This document shows, one piece after another, positions 1 to 10,704 of a stretch of 64,000 bases of DNA; within the stretch, counting starts at the first letter, position 1, and each line of letters starts with the position of its first letter. Position numbers and translations under genes: made by a program. A model generated the notes under the pieces. That model was not told the DNA's origin, did no database searches, and saw only the letters and a program-made list of their open reading frames with translations. Origin of the DNA: Closterium sp. NIES-65 (lineage: Eukaryota > Streptophyta > Zygnematophyceae > Desmidiales > Closteriaceae); assembly GCA_948144175.1 (NCBI GenBank), contig CANXME010002486.1, positions 5,345,001 through 5,409,000 of the forward strand. Reading direction: 5' to 3'.

Positions 1-123
1 CACCACCACCACCACCACCACCACCACCACCACCACCACCACCACCACCACCACCACCACCACCACCACCACCACCACCACCACCACCACCACCACCACC
101 ACCACCACCACCACCACCACCAC
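1..123. repeat. CAC/GTG trinucleotide repeat
   Basis: An uninterrupted CAC repeat runs from the window edge to about 123. In the minus-strand frame of the PAS gene it encodes about 40 consecutive Gly residues, so it is probably coding. Confidence 0.9.
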
Positions 124-3100
124 CAGCGACAGAACCAGCAGCAGCAGCAGAAGAAACAGCATCAGGGGCAGCAGCACCAGACTTGGCAGTGGCAGTGGCA
201 GTGGCACCACTCCAGCTAAGAGACACAGGAACAAGGGAGCGAGGCACGTTAAAGCTGAAACTGCTCCTTGCTTCCGCTCCCACTCCCGCTGCCACTGCTG
301 CTGCTGCTGCCTCTGAATCCTCCTCCTCCTCCCTCTCCTCGCCTCTCGCCCCGTCCCTCACCCCTTCTTCCTTCTCTTTCGCCCTGCTCTCCCTGCTTTC
401 CGGCATCAAAGATTTCTTCTGCCCGGAAGGTAAACCTGAATTGCTTCTGAGGAGTCCCAGAAGCTGCCCTGGGGGTGAGGAATAATCTCCTGCATTTAAG
501 GAGCTATTTCCCGCAATCGTGGGGCTGTGGCTGGGGGGGAAGGCGAAGGAAGACGCAGGTGCATCATGCACAGCCAAACCCTGGGCGGCGGAAGCATGGA
601 CAGAGGAACTCTGCTGCTTGTTTAGCACCTGCTGCCTGTCCTTCCCCCCACTCCCTCCTCCACCACCACCACTGGCATCACCACTAGCACCACCCTCTCT
701 GTTGCTCCACTCACTCCCTCTCGCACGCTCCCCAGTCGCCCTCCCCTCCTCCTCACTCCAAAACCCCGCCATACCCGTTACAGGCAGCTCCATCTGCCCC
801 ATATCAACCGCCTCCACCCCCAGCTGCTCACTCGCTATAAGATTCCCCGACCCGCCGCCCCTGAACCCTGTGTGTTGAGTCGACTCAAAACCCAGCCCAC
901 CGCCCCTGAACCCCGTGACGCCACTGCCACTGCTGCTGCCTGTGTGACCGCTGCCCGTGTGACTGCTACCTGTGCGGCCGCTGCCTGTGTGGCTCCTACC
1001 TGTAAGGTTACTACGAGTTGTAAGGGTGCTGCCAGGAAAGCGGCTGCTGGGGGGTTGACTGTCAGCACGAGTAAAGCTGGTGCGGCTACTCCCTATGCCA
1101 CTGCTGCTGCCAAAGCCCCTGCTACTGCCGGTGGTAACAGTGGTGGGGGTGGTGGTGGTAACCAGACTAGAGCTGGCGTTGATGCTGTCGGGAGGATCAG
1201 CAGCAGCAGCAGCAGGAGCAGCAGACAGGGGGGCAGCCGAAGGGAGAGTAACAGAAGAAGGAAGAGAAGAAGGAGGAGGAGAAGGTTCCCATGACGAGGT
1301 GGTGGAAAACGGGGATGAGGGTATTGCATCGAAACGCCCCTCAATTTCCGAGCTAATCGGTCCACTTCTTCCCCCTCTACCACCACCACCACCGCCACTA
1401 CCGAAACTACCACCTGCTCTTGCCCCTCCACCCCTCACTCCCCCCTCCTCTCCTACTCCGTCACTTGAGTCAAACCCCGTTATAAGCACATCACCGCCTC
1501 CTTTAAACCGGCCCATATCCGTTCCAGACGCGGTTCTTTGCTTGGTGAACCGTCTCACACCCTTCCCCTCCTCTCCTTCCGATTCAGACATCGCCGCAAG
1601 GGGGTCTAGAGCGTACGGCGAGGTGGACGGGGTGGGGCTAGAAACCCTAAATGGGGAAGTTCCCCCGGAAAGTGTGAACGAGCCTCCGGGGGTGCCGGGA
1701 TACGAGGCCAGAGCGGACAATTCGCCTGATTTACCCTTCGATATCCCATCCGCCTCTCCTACATGCGCGGAAAGCGCAGAAAAGTGAGGATTCCGCTGCG
1801 AAATGCTTCCCCCTTCGGAAGGGACTCCCCCTGCTGCTCCGCACCTTACCCCCCCTCCGCCTCCTCCGTCCCCCCCGCCGAATGCGCCTTCCCCCGCACC
1901 TAGAAGCGCCGCCGCGGCAGCAGCAGCCCCGGCGGACGAGGCAGAAGCGGCGGCGGGTGCAGCGGCGGGGCACGTGAGGGTGAGGGGGAGCGCGACGGAT
2001 TCGATTTGCGCCGACTCTAGGCGCTGCACGACCGCGCGCCAGTCGCTGAGCGGGAAAGGCGCGGCCAGGCGGAGAAGAGACGTCTGGGGAAGGCGGAAGG
2101 GGGATGAGAAGCGGGAGGAAAGCGGGAGAGGAAAGGCAGTAAATACACAGGAGGGGGAGCAGAAGGGGGGAAGGGAGTGAGCGGTGGGGTGAGGGGGGAA
2201 GATGGGGAATTCAACTTCAGCTCTCAATCATGGGTGGATGGCGTAGGTAGTGGAAAGCCGTTGCTGCGCGGCGAAAAATGGAGCATTCGGGGCGCGGAGG
2301 AAAAGGATTGAGGAGAATTACTTCTGGTTTTATTTTGCAAACAAAAATACAAGCAAAAAAACAAACAAACAAACAAACAAAAGCCGAAAAAGGGGGGGGA
2401 GGGGCATAACGGGTTTCACAAATTTTAGAATTCCGGTCCACATAAATCGAGAACCAAGGGGGGACGTCGAATCACGACGTACCGGGAGGATATGCGCTGA
2501 AACATTGGGTGATCGATAGCAAGCGAGGAATTCGCTATATCTTAAAGCCAGCGGCGAACGCATAGCCACCGTCACAAATGCCATACATTCGAGGACGCCA
2601 CAAGAAAAAACGAAACGGAAAAAAAAATGGAGAAATAACAAAACAAAGCAAAAAAAAAAAGACTGCAACAGAAAACGCAAGAGCCAGACAAACGGAGGTG
2701 CAGACCCACCGATAGCAGCTCGTCGCGCGAGTAACCGAGCGCCCTGACCGCTCCTTTACTCGCGTGGATGATCGCGCCGTCGCCGGGCCGCAGCACGAAC
2801 TGCACCGAGTGCGAATGCCCCACCACTATTCCCATCGTCGACATCCCGGCGACCTCTGAATCTCGACCCGTGTGCGTTGACAGTATAGTCGGTCTCTCAA
2901 CATAATTTACTGTCGACATTTCGGCAACTGTACTCACTCGATCCTCCAACTTGGAGTCAATCAGAACCCTGCTATTATTATGACCATTTATGCTAGTACG
3001 ATAACTCAAAGTATCGGATAAACTCTTATCTTCATTGACACTAACGGGTGTGACAGTTGCGCGCGGGGACGCGAACGAGGGGATTCGTGGACGGCCTGCT

Positions 3101-3280
3101 GCCGGGTCTAATCGGAGCGCCGTTGGACGAAGACGCTGTTGGGGAGGCCGGCCGCTTGGCCGCGCGCTGCTGTCGCTCCTCCTGCCGCTGCTGCGACTGT
3201 TGGTTCTGCTGTTTCTGATGCTTTTCCTGTTGCTGCTGTGAGGCTTTCGTGCGAGAGAATATGCCGGTTGAAGGAGCCAT
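1..3280 (-). CDS. PAS-domain protein, 3' part beyond the window
   Basis: Three exons are inferred: 3280-3046, 2855-2710 and 2083-1; the last stays open to the left edge. The start chosen is the Met of MAPSTGIFSRTKAS at 3280, followed by a Gln-rich stretch. Across the 2084-2709 intron (GTGGGT donor, CCCCAG acceptor) the frame gives a PAS-like block: SVQFVLRPGDGAIIHASKGA, then ALGYSRDELLS joined to TSLLRLAAPFPLSDWRAVV. PAS domains are sensor or dimerisation modules, often signalling or regulatory. The remaining roughly 620 codons of exon 3 are Ser-, Gly-, Ala- and Glu-rich without a recognised domain and end in a poly-Gly run at the edge. The first intron (2856-3045) is less certain than the second. 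The plus-strand frames over this region are shadows. The specific family is not recognised. Confidence 0.62.
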
Positions 3281-4657
3281 GGCGAAGGCCTGACAAGAGA
3301 GGGTCAAGCAGATGGAACTGCCTGAGGTTAAAACTAAGTGTAGATACTTCAAACTCTTATGGGTTGTTAAGATCAGCAAATGACAATGCTACGCCCTTGA
3401 CACAAGTTGTACAAAAAAAACAGCGACTGGGACTGAGGACGACAGAGGCGGTGTGACGGGGGATGCATATGGTACACAAGTGGAAAACAAGCAAACCAGA
3501 CGAACACAACAAAGCTGCGTTGACATTGCCAAGCCAAGCCACACACAGCTGAGGGCACTTGGAAAGGCGAGTCGGAACACGGAATAAATTGAGTTTTTAG
3601 TTCGGAAGGATGAACAAGACCTAGCGGGATGAGATAAAATTGAGACATTCTGTTGCTGTTCTACAGTAACAAGACAGTTCATGTGAGTCCAATAGTCAAA
3701 GTATCTTCGATAAATGGTCCGTCCTTGGGACTTCGTCCGGTGGCCTGACGACGAGCAAGCGGGGTGTGTTCCAAGACAAACTCGTCCATCTGGGACATTC
3801 ATCAGTATGGACTCTGAAGTGAATTGTTGGGAAACACGAGAAGAGTCTGCTCCACACTCTAAAGGCTAGTCGCAACCGCGTGGAAGACTTGACCGTGAAT
3901 ACGGTGTAGCCAAGATCTGCTAAGACTTGTTTTGTTTCAGATCTAGTATACCTGACTATCGACATATGAAATCCCTGTGAAAGGGATTTTGTCGATAAAG
4001 TGTAACGGCTGTGGTCCCTGTCTCATAAAGCCTCAGCTGCAGCACATCAGGATCGCGGATCTCCCGTTGGCGGATTTCGGGGATTGCGCCATCCCTCAAC
4101 CGCTGACGAAGATCCCATATGATCACGGCGTCAGGGACGTTGCGAAAGGTGCCTGGACCCAATCGCTTTGTTCACGAATGAAGGGTTTCTATGGGCGATG
4201 TTCGCAGAGGTCCTCCTTCACTAGGTTACCAGCGTTCGTTGCATTTCTGCTCGTTGAGGGGAGTTGCGTTGCTACGTGTGAGGGAAAGGGTGCTGTCGAA
4301 TCCAAAGCACAGAACTTGAGTCTGTTCGCCGTACTGTAGTTAGGGCGGGTCACGGTTTTACGTACCAGGTTCGTTTAAAGCGGTCAAGTACGGTTGAAGA
4401 CGATTCTGAGTTTTTACCGATGCAAACCGTTTGTTTTTTTATGTTTTATCGTACTGAACCGCATGAAACGAATCAGGAACAATTTTGCAACCACCAGAAA
4501 TTCGCAGCGATCGCACGTTCGCAACTGTGTCAACTCACCCTTCTAGCTCCCATTCTTTCCGCGGTAGTGCCGCCTTTATCTCCGCACCGCCATCGATATC
4601 GTCACCTGCACCATCGTACCATCATCCTTACAAACGCATTTATCTCCCACCATCGAT
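3281..4657. promoter_or_regulatory. Intergenic region between divergent genes
   Basis: This 1.4 kb lies between the inferred starts of the PAS gene (minus) and the RING1-like gene (plus). No gene, repeat or clear TATA element was recognised. By position it must contain both promoters and 5' leaders; the frames in it are short and look random. Confidence 0.4.
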
Positions 4658-7600
4658 ATGGTTTCGGCAAAAAGGCCGACGCCCGACACACAGGAGTAAG
4701 TCTCTTTCATGGCTCAAGTGGGACTCGAAGAGCGATTCGTTCGTTTCCGCCAATCTCTGAGTAATAATCGTCGTTTTCCGTCAGACTCCCTGAGCAGTTC
4801 GTTCTTTTCCGTAAAGTTTTGAGTGAAATTCTCGCAATGTTGCTGTCGACGAGTGTTGCTGCGATCTAATAGCAGCGAGAGAGATGCAATCTCTCAACCT
4901 CCGACGTTTGAGGCACCTCATAAATCGTCTAGATTCCCAATTAGTATCACATGTTAGCCCCCCCACTGCTGATTCATGGAATCGAATTGTCGTTCTCGTT
5001 AATGTCTCCATATCTCATCCTGAATGCGACCAGTTCCCGCTTATTGCCACCTATTTTTTTCGAATTGCCACGAGTTTTTTTCTAACTGCTACAACTTTTC
5101 CCTAATAGCCACCGAATTTTCCTAGAAGCTATCAATATTCTCCATGTGCTACAATTTTTTTCCAAAAGCTACCAATGTCCCCTAAGTACTACCAATTTTC
5201 CCCACACACCGATTCACCAGAAATGCCACCATTTTCGCAACGCTGTGGTTTCCACCCTTTCTCGCTACAGGATGGTCTCCATATCACTTATAGACATCAG
5301 GAAGGAGCTACAGTGCCCCATATGCCTTGGTGAGATCTACAGTGCCCCATATGCACATTACTTCTTTTTTTTTTGTCAATTAGGGTTCAGCTTTTCTTCT
5401 GAACTGTTACATTTTTGCATACATTACTATACATATATGTATTCACTGAGTTAATGAAAGGCATCTGCAGCCCACCTGTCCACGTTAGACAACTCATACG
5501 TATACATACGTATAGTTTCTAGGAACTCTGAGTCTATCCTCAGTCGGTGTTACCCCGTGTTTGCGGTTTCTGCATGGCTCGAGTTGCACTCGTGGCGGTC
5601 TCCCATTGCTCGACAGGGATCATCAGGCGGACACGCACAGTGATGGAGTGCTTGCACCGCTTCTGTGGGGACTGCATCGACAAGGCCATCAGGCTCGGGT
5701 GAGATGCACGTCAGGCTCGGGTGCGAAGGACGTCAGGCCCGGGTGAGGTAACGTCAGGTTCGGGTGAAATGGATGTCAGGTTCGGGTGAAATGGATGTCA
5801 GGTTTGGGTGAAATGGATGTCAGGTTCGGGTGAGATGGTAGACAGGGATCATCAGGCGGACGCGCACGGTGATGGAGTGCTTGCACCGTGTCTGTGGGGA
5901 CTGCATCGACAAGGCCATCAGGCTCGGGTGAGAGGGACGTTTGGCTCGGGTGCAGTGGAGGTCAGGTCAGGTTCGGGTGAGATGGACATCAGGCTTGGTT
6001 GTCATGGAGGTCAGGCTCGGGTGAGATAGAGGCCTGGCCCAGCCTAAGAAAGGTCAGGTGAGATGCAGGCTCGGTTGAGATGAGATGCAGGTTTGGGTGT
6101 GATGGAGGTCAGGCTTGGGTGAACTTCAGGCTTAGGTCGGGTTGGTTGGGATTCAGGCTCGGATGCAATGATATCTGAATTGAGATAAGGCAAGGTTAAG
6201 ACTAAGGCGAAGGGTGGGACGAAGGCGAAGGTGAGGTGGAGGAGGGTTGGGGGTGAGGTGGAGGGTCGGGTTAGGTGGAGGATTGGGTGAGGTGGAGAAT
6301 TGGGTGAAGTGGGGTGGAGGTCTGGTTGAGGTGGAGGTTTGGGTGAAGTGGAGGGTTGGGTGAAGTGAGGTTTGGGTGAGGTGGAGGGTTGGGTGAGATG
6401 CAGGAAAGGTTGAGATGGTGTCTTTGTCTTCATCCCTCTGATTCGTTATAGCTCATGTAGAGTTGTTTTTTTTTTGTAACTTTCAATGGACGGTTAAGAA
6501 CCGCCCTTCTCCTCCACCTCCCCCTTCCCTCTCTCCCCCCCCCCCCCCCCCCCTTCCCCCCCCCCCCCGCCCATGCATGCAGCAACAACGAGTGCCCCTC
6601 GTGCCGCGCGCACTGCGCCAGCAGGCAGTCACTGCGCGCCGACCCGCGTCTGCTGACTTGACAAATAGTACCACACTACCCCATCGCTCTCCCCGCCACC
6701 CCACCTCCATGCAGCAACAACGAGTGCCCCTCGTGCCGTGCGCACTGCGCCAGCAGACGGTCACTGCGCGCCGACCCGCGATTTGATGCGCTGGTGGCTG
6801 CTGTGTTCCCCAACAGAGACAGGATCGAGAAGGAGGTGGGTGGAAGGGGTGATGCTAAGAAGCAGGAGGGCTCTGTGAGGGGGTATCTGAGGGGTCGGTT
6901 CAGTGGAATGTTGTAATATCTTGATTAACAGCATAAATTGGCTGGAATGGTAAGTGTGTGATCTCTCCTCGCTTGCTCGTTTCTCTCACTTTCTCCCTCC
7001 CTTGTCTCACGTTGTTCGGGAAACGACACTGCATATAGAAGAGGCCAGGCGCAATGAAGATGCCAGCTTTTGAGTCAACTCAAACCCACTCCCTTTCTAA
7101 AACTCTCTCCCTCTCGTCCTCTCTTCCTCGCTTTCTTGCTCCTGCTCCCTCTCTTGCTCTCCTGATGTTCATTAAAACCGGAGTCCCAAACAGCCCAAAA
7201 CTGCCTCAACCTTCCTAACTTTGGCTGGGGGTTATCTGGTAGATGACAGTCAACTTCGTGAAGTGTGGGAACGATTTTGACGATCCGAAATCACTGTACT
7301 AGCAACGACCACAGCAGTTACGATTTCGCCCAATGAAGTTGCTGTAAATCCGAAATTCGATGCGAAGGGGTTCACGAGTTGCATTCGGGATCTGGTAACC
7401 CTCGCGACAGTATATCACTCAGCGAGCTGTGGCTTCCAGTTTTGGCACTCACCCTAGTTCGCGAGCCAGTTGCGGCTCTTTTCCCAACCAACCTTCCTAA
7501 CTTTGAAACCTATGAGACTCCGGTTTTAAACGTGACACGGCATACAGAGGAGGCCAGGCACAATGAAGAGATCAGATTTCAAGTAAACTCATAAGCCACC

Positions 7601-10600
7601 TCCCTCTCGTCCTCTTTCCGTCACTTACTCTTTCACTCACTCGTCTCCCGTTGTTCAGGAAATGGCATTGCATACAGAGGAGGCCAGGCGCAATGAAGAG
7701 GTGAGCTTACTCCTCTCAATCTTAGTGACCCATCCTTCCCTTACGTTACGTCCCATCCTACTCCCCCCCCCCCCCCCCCCCCAATCTTCCCCCCGTACTT
7801 CCCCATCTCCATCTTCCCCCCGTACTTCCTCCCCCCCATCTTCCCCCGTACTTACCTATCCCCATCTTCCCCCCGTACTTCCCCATCCCCATCTTCCCCC
7901 CGTACTTCCCCATCCCCATCTTCCCCCCGTACTTCCCCATCCCCATCTTCCCCCCGTACTTCCCCATCCCCATCTTCCCCCCGTACTTCCCCATCCCCAT
8001 CTTCCCCCCGTACTTCCCCATCCCCATCTTCCCCCCGTACTTCCACCCCCCCATACTTCCCATCCCCATCTTTCACTTAGTCTCTCCCTTGTTCTCTGCC
8101 TCCCCCTCCCGTGTGCCTTGTTCGTTCCTCTCGTCCCGTTCTTCACAACACTTCAGCTCACTATGATGACCAACGTGTTTCCTCGTTGCGCAAACCCCCT
8201 TAGATAAAGAGGTGGCTTTGAGTCGACTAAGTGACTTTTGAGTCGACTCAAAAGTCTCATCCCGTTCTTCACAACACTTCAGCTCACTATGAGGACCAAT
8301 GTATTTCCTTCTTGCGCAAGCAACTATGAATTGAACGTAGAAATGGCACCACCACCACACCACCATCACCACCACCACCACTCCCTGTCCTTTTCACGTT
8401 CAACTCCCATACATGGCCTGGTAACTCCGCCCTTTCCCTCCCTGTTTCTCATTTTCTTTAGTCGACTCAAAAATTCGACTCACAAAGTAGATTCAAAAGT
8501 CGACTCGAAAGCCATCCACGTCCAGGCAACTCCGCCCTTTCCCTCCCTGTTTTTTTTGTATCAGAGGCGCATTAAAGAGGAAATTTCTCGCCGCCAGGCT
8601 CAAAGTTTCTGAGTCGACTCGAGTGAACTCAAAACCCCTTCCGTGGTTACCTTCCCTAACCTCCTCCCTCCCTCCCTCCCTCCCTCTCTCTCTCCCTCCC
8701 TCCCTTCCTCCCTCTCTCTCCGCATCAGTTCCAAAGGCGCATAAAGGAGATCTCTCGCCGCCAGGCGCAAGTCTTCAACCGCCGTCGCCCCCCCTCCTCC
8801 TCCTCTCTCTCCCTTGCTGCCCCTGATGCTTCTGATGCTGCCAATGGTGGTGATGCTAGCGCTGCTGCTACCAGTAGTGGTGAGGTGAGGTATAATACCA
8901 ACACCACCACCGCCACCACCACCACTGCTGCTGCTTCTGGTAATGACCTTGGTGCTGCTCGTGTTTGCACTGCTATCAAGAAAAGGAAACGAGACGAATC
9001 AATGTTGGGAGGCTCAAGTGGGAGTCAGAGCGTTGGTGGTAAGAGTGGTGTGCCTGGTGGCGAGTGGAGTAAAGAGAGGAGGAGAGTGAGGATGGTGGGG
9101 AGTTGTGGAGAGGAGGGAGAGGAGGAGGAGGAGGAGGAGGAGGAGGAGGAGGAGGAGGAGGAGGAGGAGGAGGAGGAGGAGGAGGAGGGGGAAGAAATTG
9201 GGGGAGGAGTGAAACACGAGAAACAGTCAGTGGAAAGGACAGAGACGGAGGAGGAGGGAGAGGAGGAGGACGAGGAGGGAGAGGAGGAGGGAAGGAAACT
9301 AGAACCTGAATCAGAGGGGGAGGAATGTTTTCAGAAAGAGGAGGAAGAGGAGAAGGAGGAGGAGGACGAGGAGGAGGGGGTGGAGAGGGAGAAGGAGGAG
9401 GATGAGGAGAAAGAGGGGGGAGAGGATGAGGAGATGGAGGAGGAGGAGGTTATAGTGGTCACTGCAGCAGTGCAGAGGAAACAGAAGCGGTCTGCTAAAG
9501 CAGGAGAGCAGAGGGGACAGAAGAGGGGATTCAGAGATGAGAGAGAGGTGAAGGGAGAGAGAGAAGATTTCAGCATGGGAGCTGGCGAGGGTAATATGGG
9601 AAGAAAGAAGGTGAGGCAGGGGGGAGTGAGAGACGCTGGGATGAAGCATGGTCGGGGACAGCATAGGGGGTCAACAGCAGCATCAGCTATAGCAGGAGCA
9701 GCAGCAGCAGCAGGAATAGCAGGAGTAGCAGCAACAGCAGCAGCAGAAGCATCACTAGCTTCAAACGGTCGTCGCATGCACCTGCCGACAACAGCTGAGC
9801 TGGCATCAGCAGTCCACGTGGCACCTGCACTGCCAGCTGGCACCCGGGGCGAAGCAGCAGCTTCGGCCCGAGCAGGAGTAGCAACAGGAGGAGGACAGGC
9901 AGGGAAGAACGTAGAGGCTGGAAGCGGCTTGCAGCCACTGCAGGTGCAGCCCAGGGCGATCCGCTGCCCCCGTGCTGCTCTGCTTGCACGCGCTCTGGTG
10001 GAGGAAAACACGTCTTCCTCCACAATGCCACAGGCTCCTCAACGCTATGGTGATGCTGCTGTGGCGCCTTCACGGGCATTAGTTGGGAGTGTGGCCGGCA
10101 CGTCTGATTTGGCTTGCCGGGATGGTTTGCAAACTCACTGTCTGGCTGGTCAAGGGGGTGTTAACGGGAGCGTTGCTGGTCAAGGGGGTGTTAACGGGAG
10201 CGTTGCTGGTCAAGGGGGTGTTCACGGGAGCGTTGCTGGTGAAGGGGGTGTTAACGGGAGCGTTGCTGGTCAAGGGGGTGTTAACGGGAGCGTTGCTGGT
10301 CAAGAGAACGTTCTTGAGCAGATGATGAGGCTTGTGGGTGGCGGATATGGGGTTTTCAAGTCATGTGGAGGGCTTTTGCGACGCAGGGGTAGCGGTTTTA
10401 TTGGGGAGGATAGAGGGATGTCGCGACAGCAAGAGAGGGAGGTTAGGCAAGGACCAAAGCAGGAGCAAGGCCAGGAGGAGAAGCAGCAGGAGGAGAAGCA
10501 GGCGCAGCAGGAGCTTGGGGAGCAGTATTCGGATTTGGTGCATCTGCAAGTGGTGCTTCAGCAGTGCGGGACAATCGCAGCTAAAAGAAGCTTGTTTCTT

Positions 10601-10663
10601 TGCTGCTCTCCTGCCCTCCCTGTAGCTGAACTTGTTGAGAGGGCCATCAATGAGCCACACTAG
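4658..10663 (+). CDS. RING1: RING1-like Polycomb (PRC1) RING-type E3 ubiquitin ligase
   Basis: Exons inferred: 4658-4695, 5271-5329, 5617-5698 (or its copy 5846-5927), 6715-6835, 7659-7700 and 8729-10663, all phase-consistent, about 758 aa. The N-terminus MVSAKRPTPDTQE leads into IDIRKELQCPICLG, IIRRTRTVMECLHRFCGDCI and NNECPSCRAHCASRRSL, a complete C3HC4 RING with the flanks typical of plant RING1 proteins, which ubiquitylate histone H2A in PRC1-type silencing. Next come FDALVAAVFPNRDRIEKE and an Arg/Glu-rich helix. The last exon carries a KKRKR basic patch, a long acidic Glu tract, Ala-rich and tandem-repeat segments, then HLQVVLQQCGTIAAKRSLFL, which resembles the start of a RAWUL domain. 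The domain may continue in a further exon near 10705-10798. The region between RING and RAWUL is much longer than in land plants. Most internal exons have extra copies in the introns. Confidence 0.85.
5617..5698 (+). other. RING exon, copy 3a
   Basis: An 82-nt exon with AG acceptor (GACAG) and GTGAGATG donor. It encodes the central RING segment MECLHRFCGDCIDKAIRLG with all expected zinc ligands. Entry phase 1 and exit phase 2 match the neighbouring exons. Confidence 0.8.
5699..6420 (+). repeat. Minisatellite built on a splice-donor sequence
   Basis: Degenerate units of about 20-25 bp of the type GTCAGGCTCGGGTGAGATGG run through the intron on both sides of exon copy 3b. The core CAGGCTCGGGTGAGATG equals the last bases of exon 3a plus its donor. 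Units past about 6100 drift to GAGGTGGAGGGTTGGGTG variants. Confidence 0.75.
5846..5927 (+). other. RING exon, copy 3b (duplicate)
   Basis: A second 82-nt copy of the RING exon, 229 bp downstream, with the same GACAG acceptor, a GTGAGAGG donor and the same phases. It keeps every zinc ligand; the visible protein change is HRFC to HRVC. Including both copies would break the frame, because exit phase 2 does not match entry phase 1, so they can only be used alternatively. Confidence 0.78.
6535..6568 (+). repeat. Poly-C tract in RING1 intron
   Basis: A nearly pure C run, interrupted by TT, lies about 15 bp before the exon 4a echo. Such a pyrimidine run would act as a polypyrimidine tract for that copy's AG. 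Confidence 0.85.
6583..6656 (+). repeat. Partial upstream copy of RING1 exon 4 (4a)
   Basis: It begins with a GCATGCAG acceptor and encodes NNECPSCRAHCASRQSLRAD, then departs from the true exon after DPR and meets a stop without a donor. The complete exon lies 132 bp downstream at 6715-6835. Confidence 0.75.
7020..7061 (+). repeat. Copy of RING1 exon 5 (5a), degenerate
   Basis: It corresponds to the exon encoding MALHTEEARRNEE at 7659-7700. The AG acceptor is lost (CGG in place of CAG) and the exon end diverges after GAAGA. Confidence 0.65.
7529..7571 (+). repeat. Copy of RING1 exon 5 (5b), degenerate
   Basis: A second diverged copy of the 42-nt exon. The coding core reads HTEEARHNEE, but no clear acceptor or donor remains. 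Confidence 0.65.
7780..8065 (+). repeat. 27-bp minisatellite in RING1 intron
   Basis: At least seven near-identical 27-bp units of the form CCCCCCGTACTTCCCCATCC lie in the intron after exon 5, preceded by shorter degenerate units and a poly-C run at about 7760. The long Pro/His/Leu or Gly/Lys frames across it are artefacts of the repeat. Confidence 0.88.
8217..8640. repeat. Cluster of GAGTCGACTC palindromes
   Basis: Several intact or slightly mutated copies of the palindrome TTTTGAGTCGACTCAAAA occur here (about 8217, 8237, 8458, 8480, 8500 and 8609). The same motif recurs elsewhere in the window (about 873, 7071, 53613, 63954 and 63979). Confidence 0.7.
8565..8611 (+). repeat. Upstream partial copy of RING1 exon 6
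   Basis: It follows TTTTTTTTGTATCAG, a good acceptor, and encodes RRIKEEISRRQAQSF before a stop. The functional exon starts at 8729 with QRRIKEISRRQAQVF. It is a 5'-part copy upstream of the real exon. Confidence 0.7.
8655..8725 (+). repeat. CT-rich low-complexity tract
   Basis: CCCT/CTCT repeats lead directly into the CGCATCAG acceptor of the last main RING1 exon at 8729, so they double as a long polypyrimidine tract. Confidence 0.8.
9109..9190 (+). repeat. GAG trinucleotide repeat encoding poly-Glu
   Basis: An almost pure GAG repeat in frame in the RING1 last exon gives about 25 consecutive Glu. Further Glu/Asp-rich segments follow to about 9450. Confidence 0.9.
10136..10310 (+). repeat. 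30-bp in-frame tandem repeat (AGQGGVNGSV)
   Basis: Five near-identical 30-bp units encode AGQGGVNGSV, one with His and one with Glu variants, inside the RING1 last exon. The units keep the frame. Confidence 0.88.
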
Positions 10664-10704
10664 TACTTTTCCCTGTTTTCCATATCTGCTCCTTCCCAAC
10701 TAAG

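Noticed and set aside
183-2180. Several plus-strand frames as genes
   Set aside because: They are Ala/Pro/Ser-rich shadows of the longer minus-strand frame that continues the PAS gene.
7758-8207. Pro/His/Leu-repeat and Gly/Lys-repeat proteins
   Set aside because: All are readings of a 27-bp minisatellite inside a RING1 intron.
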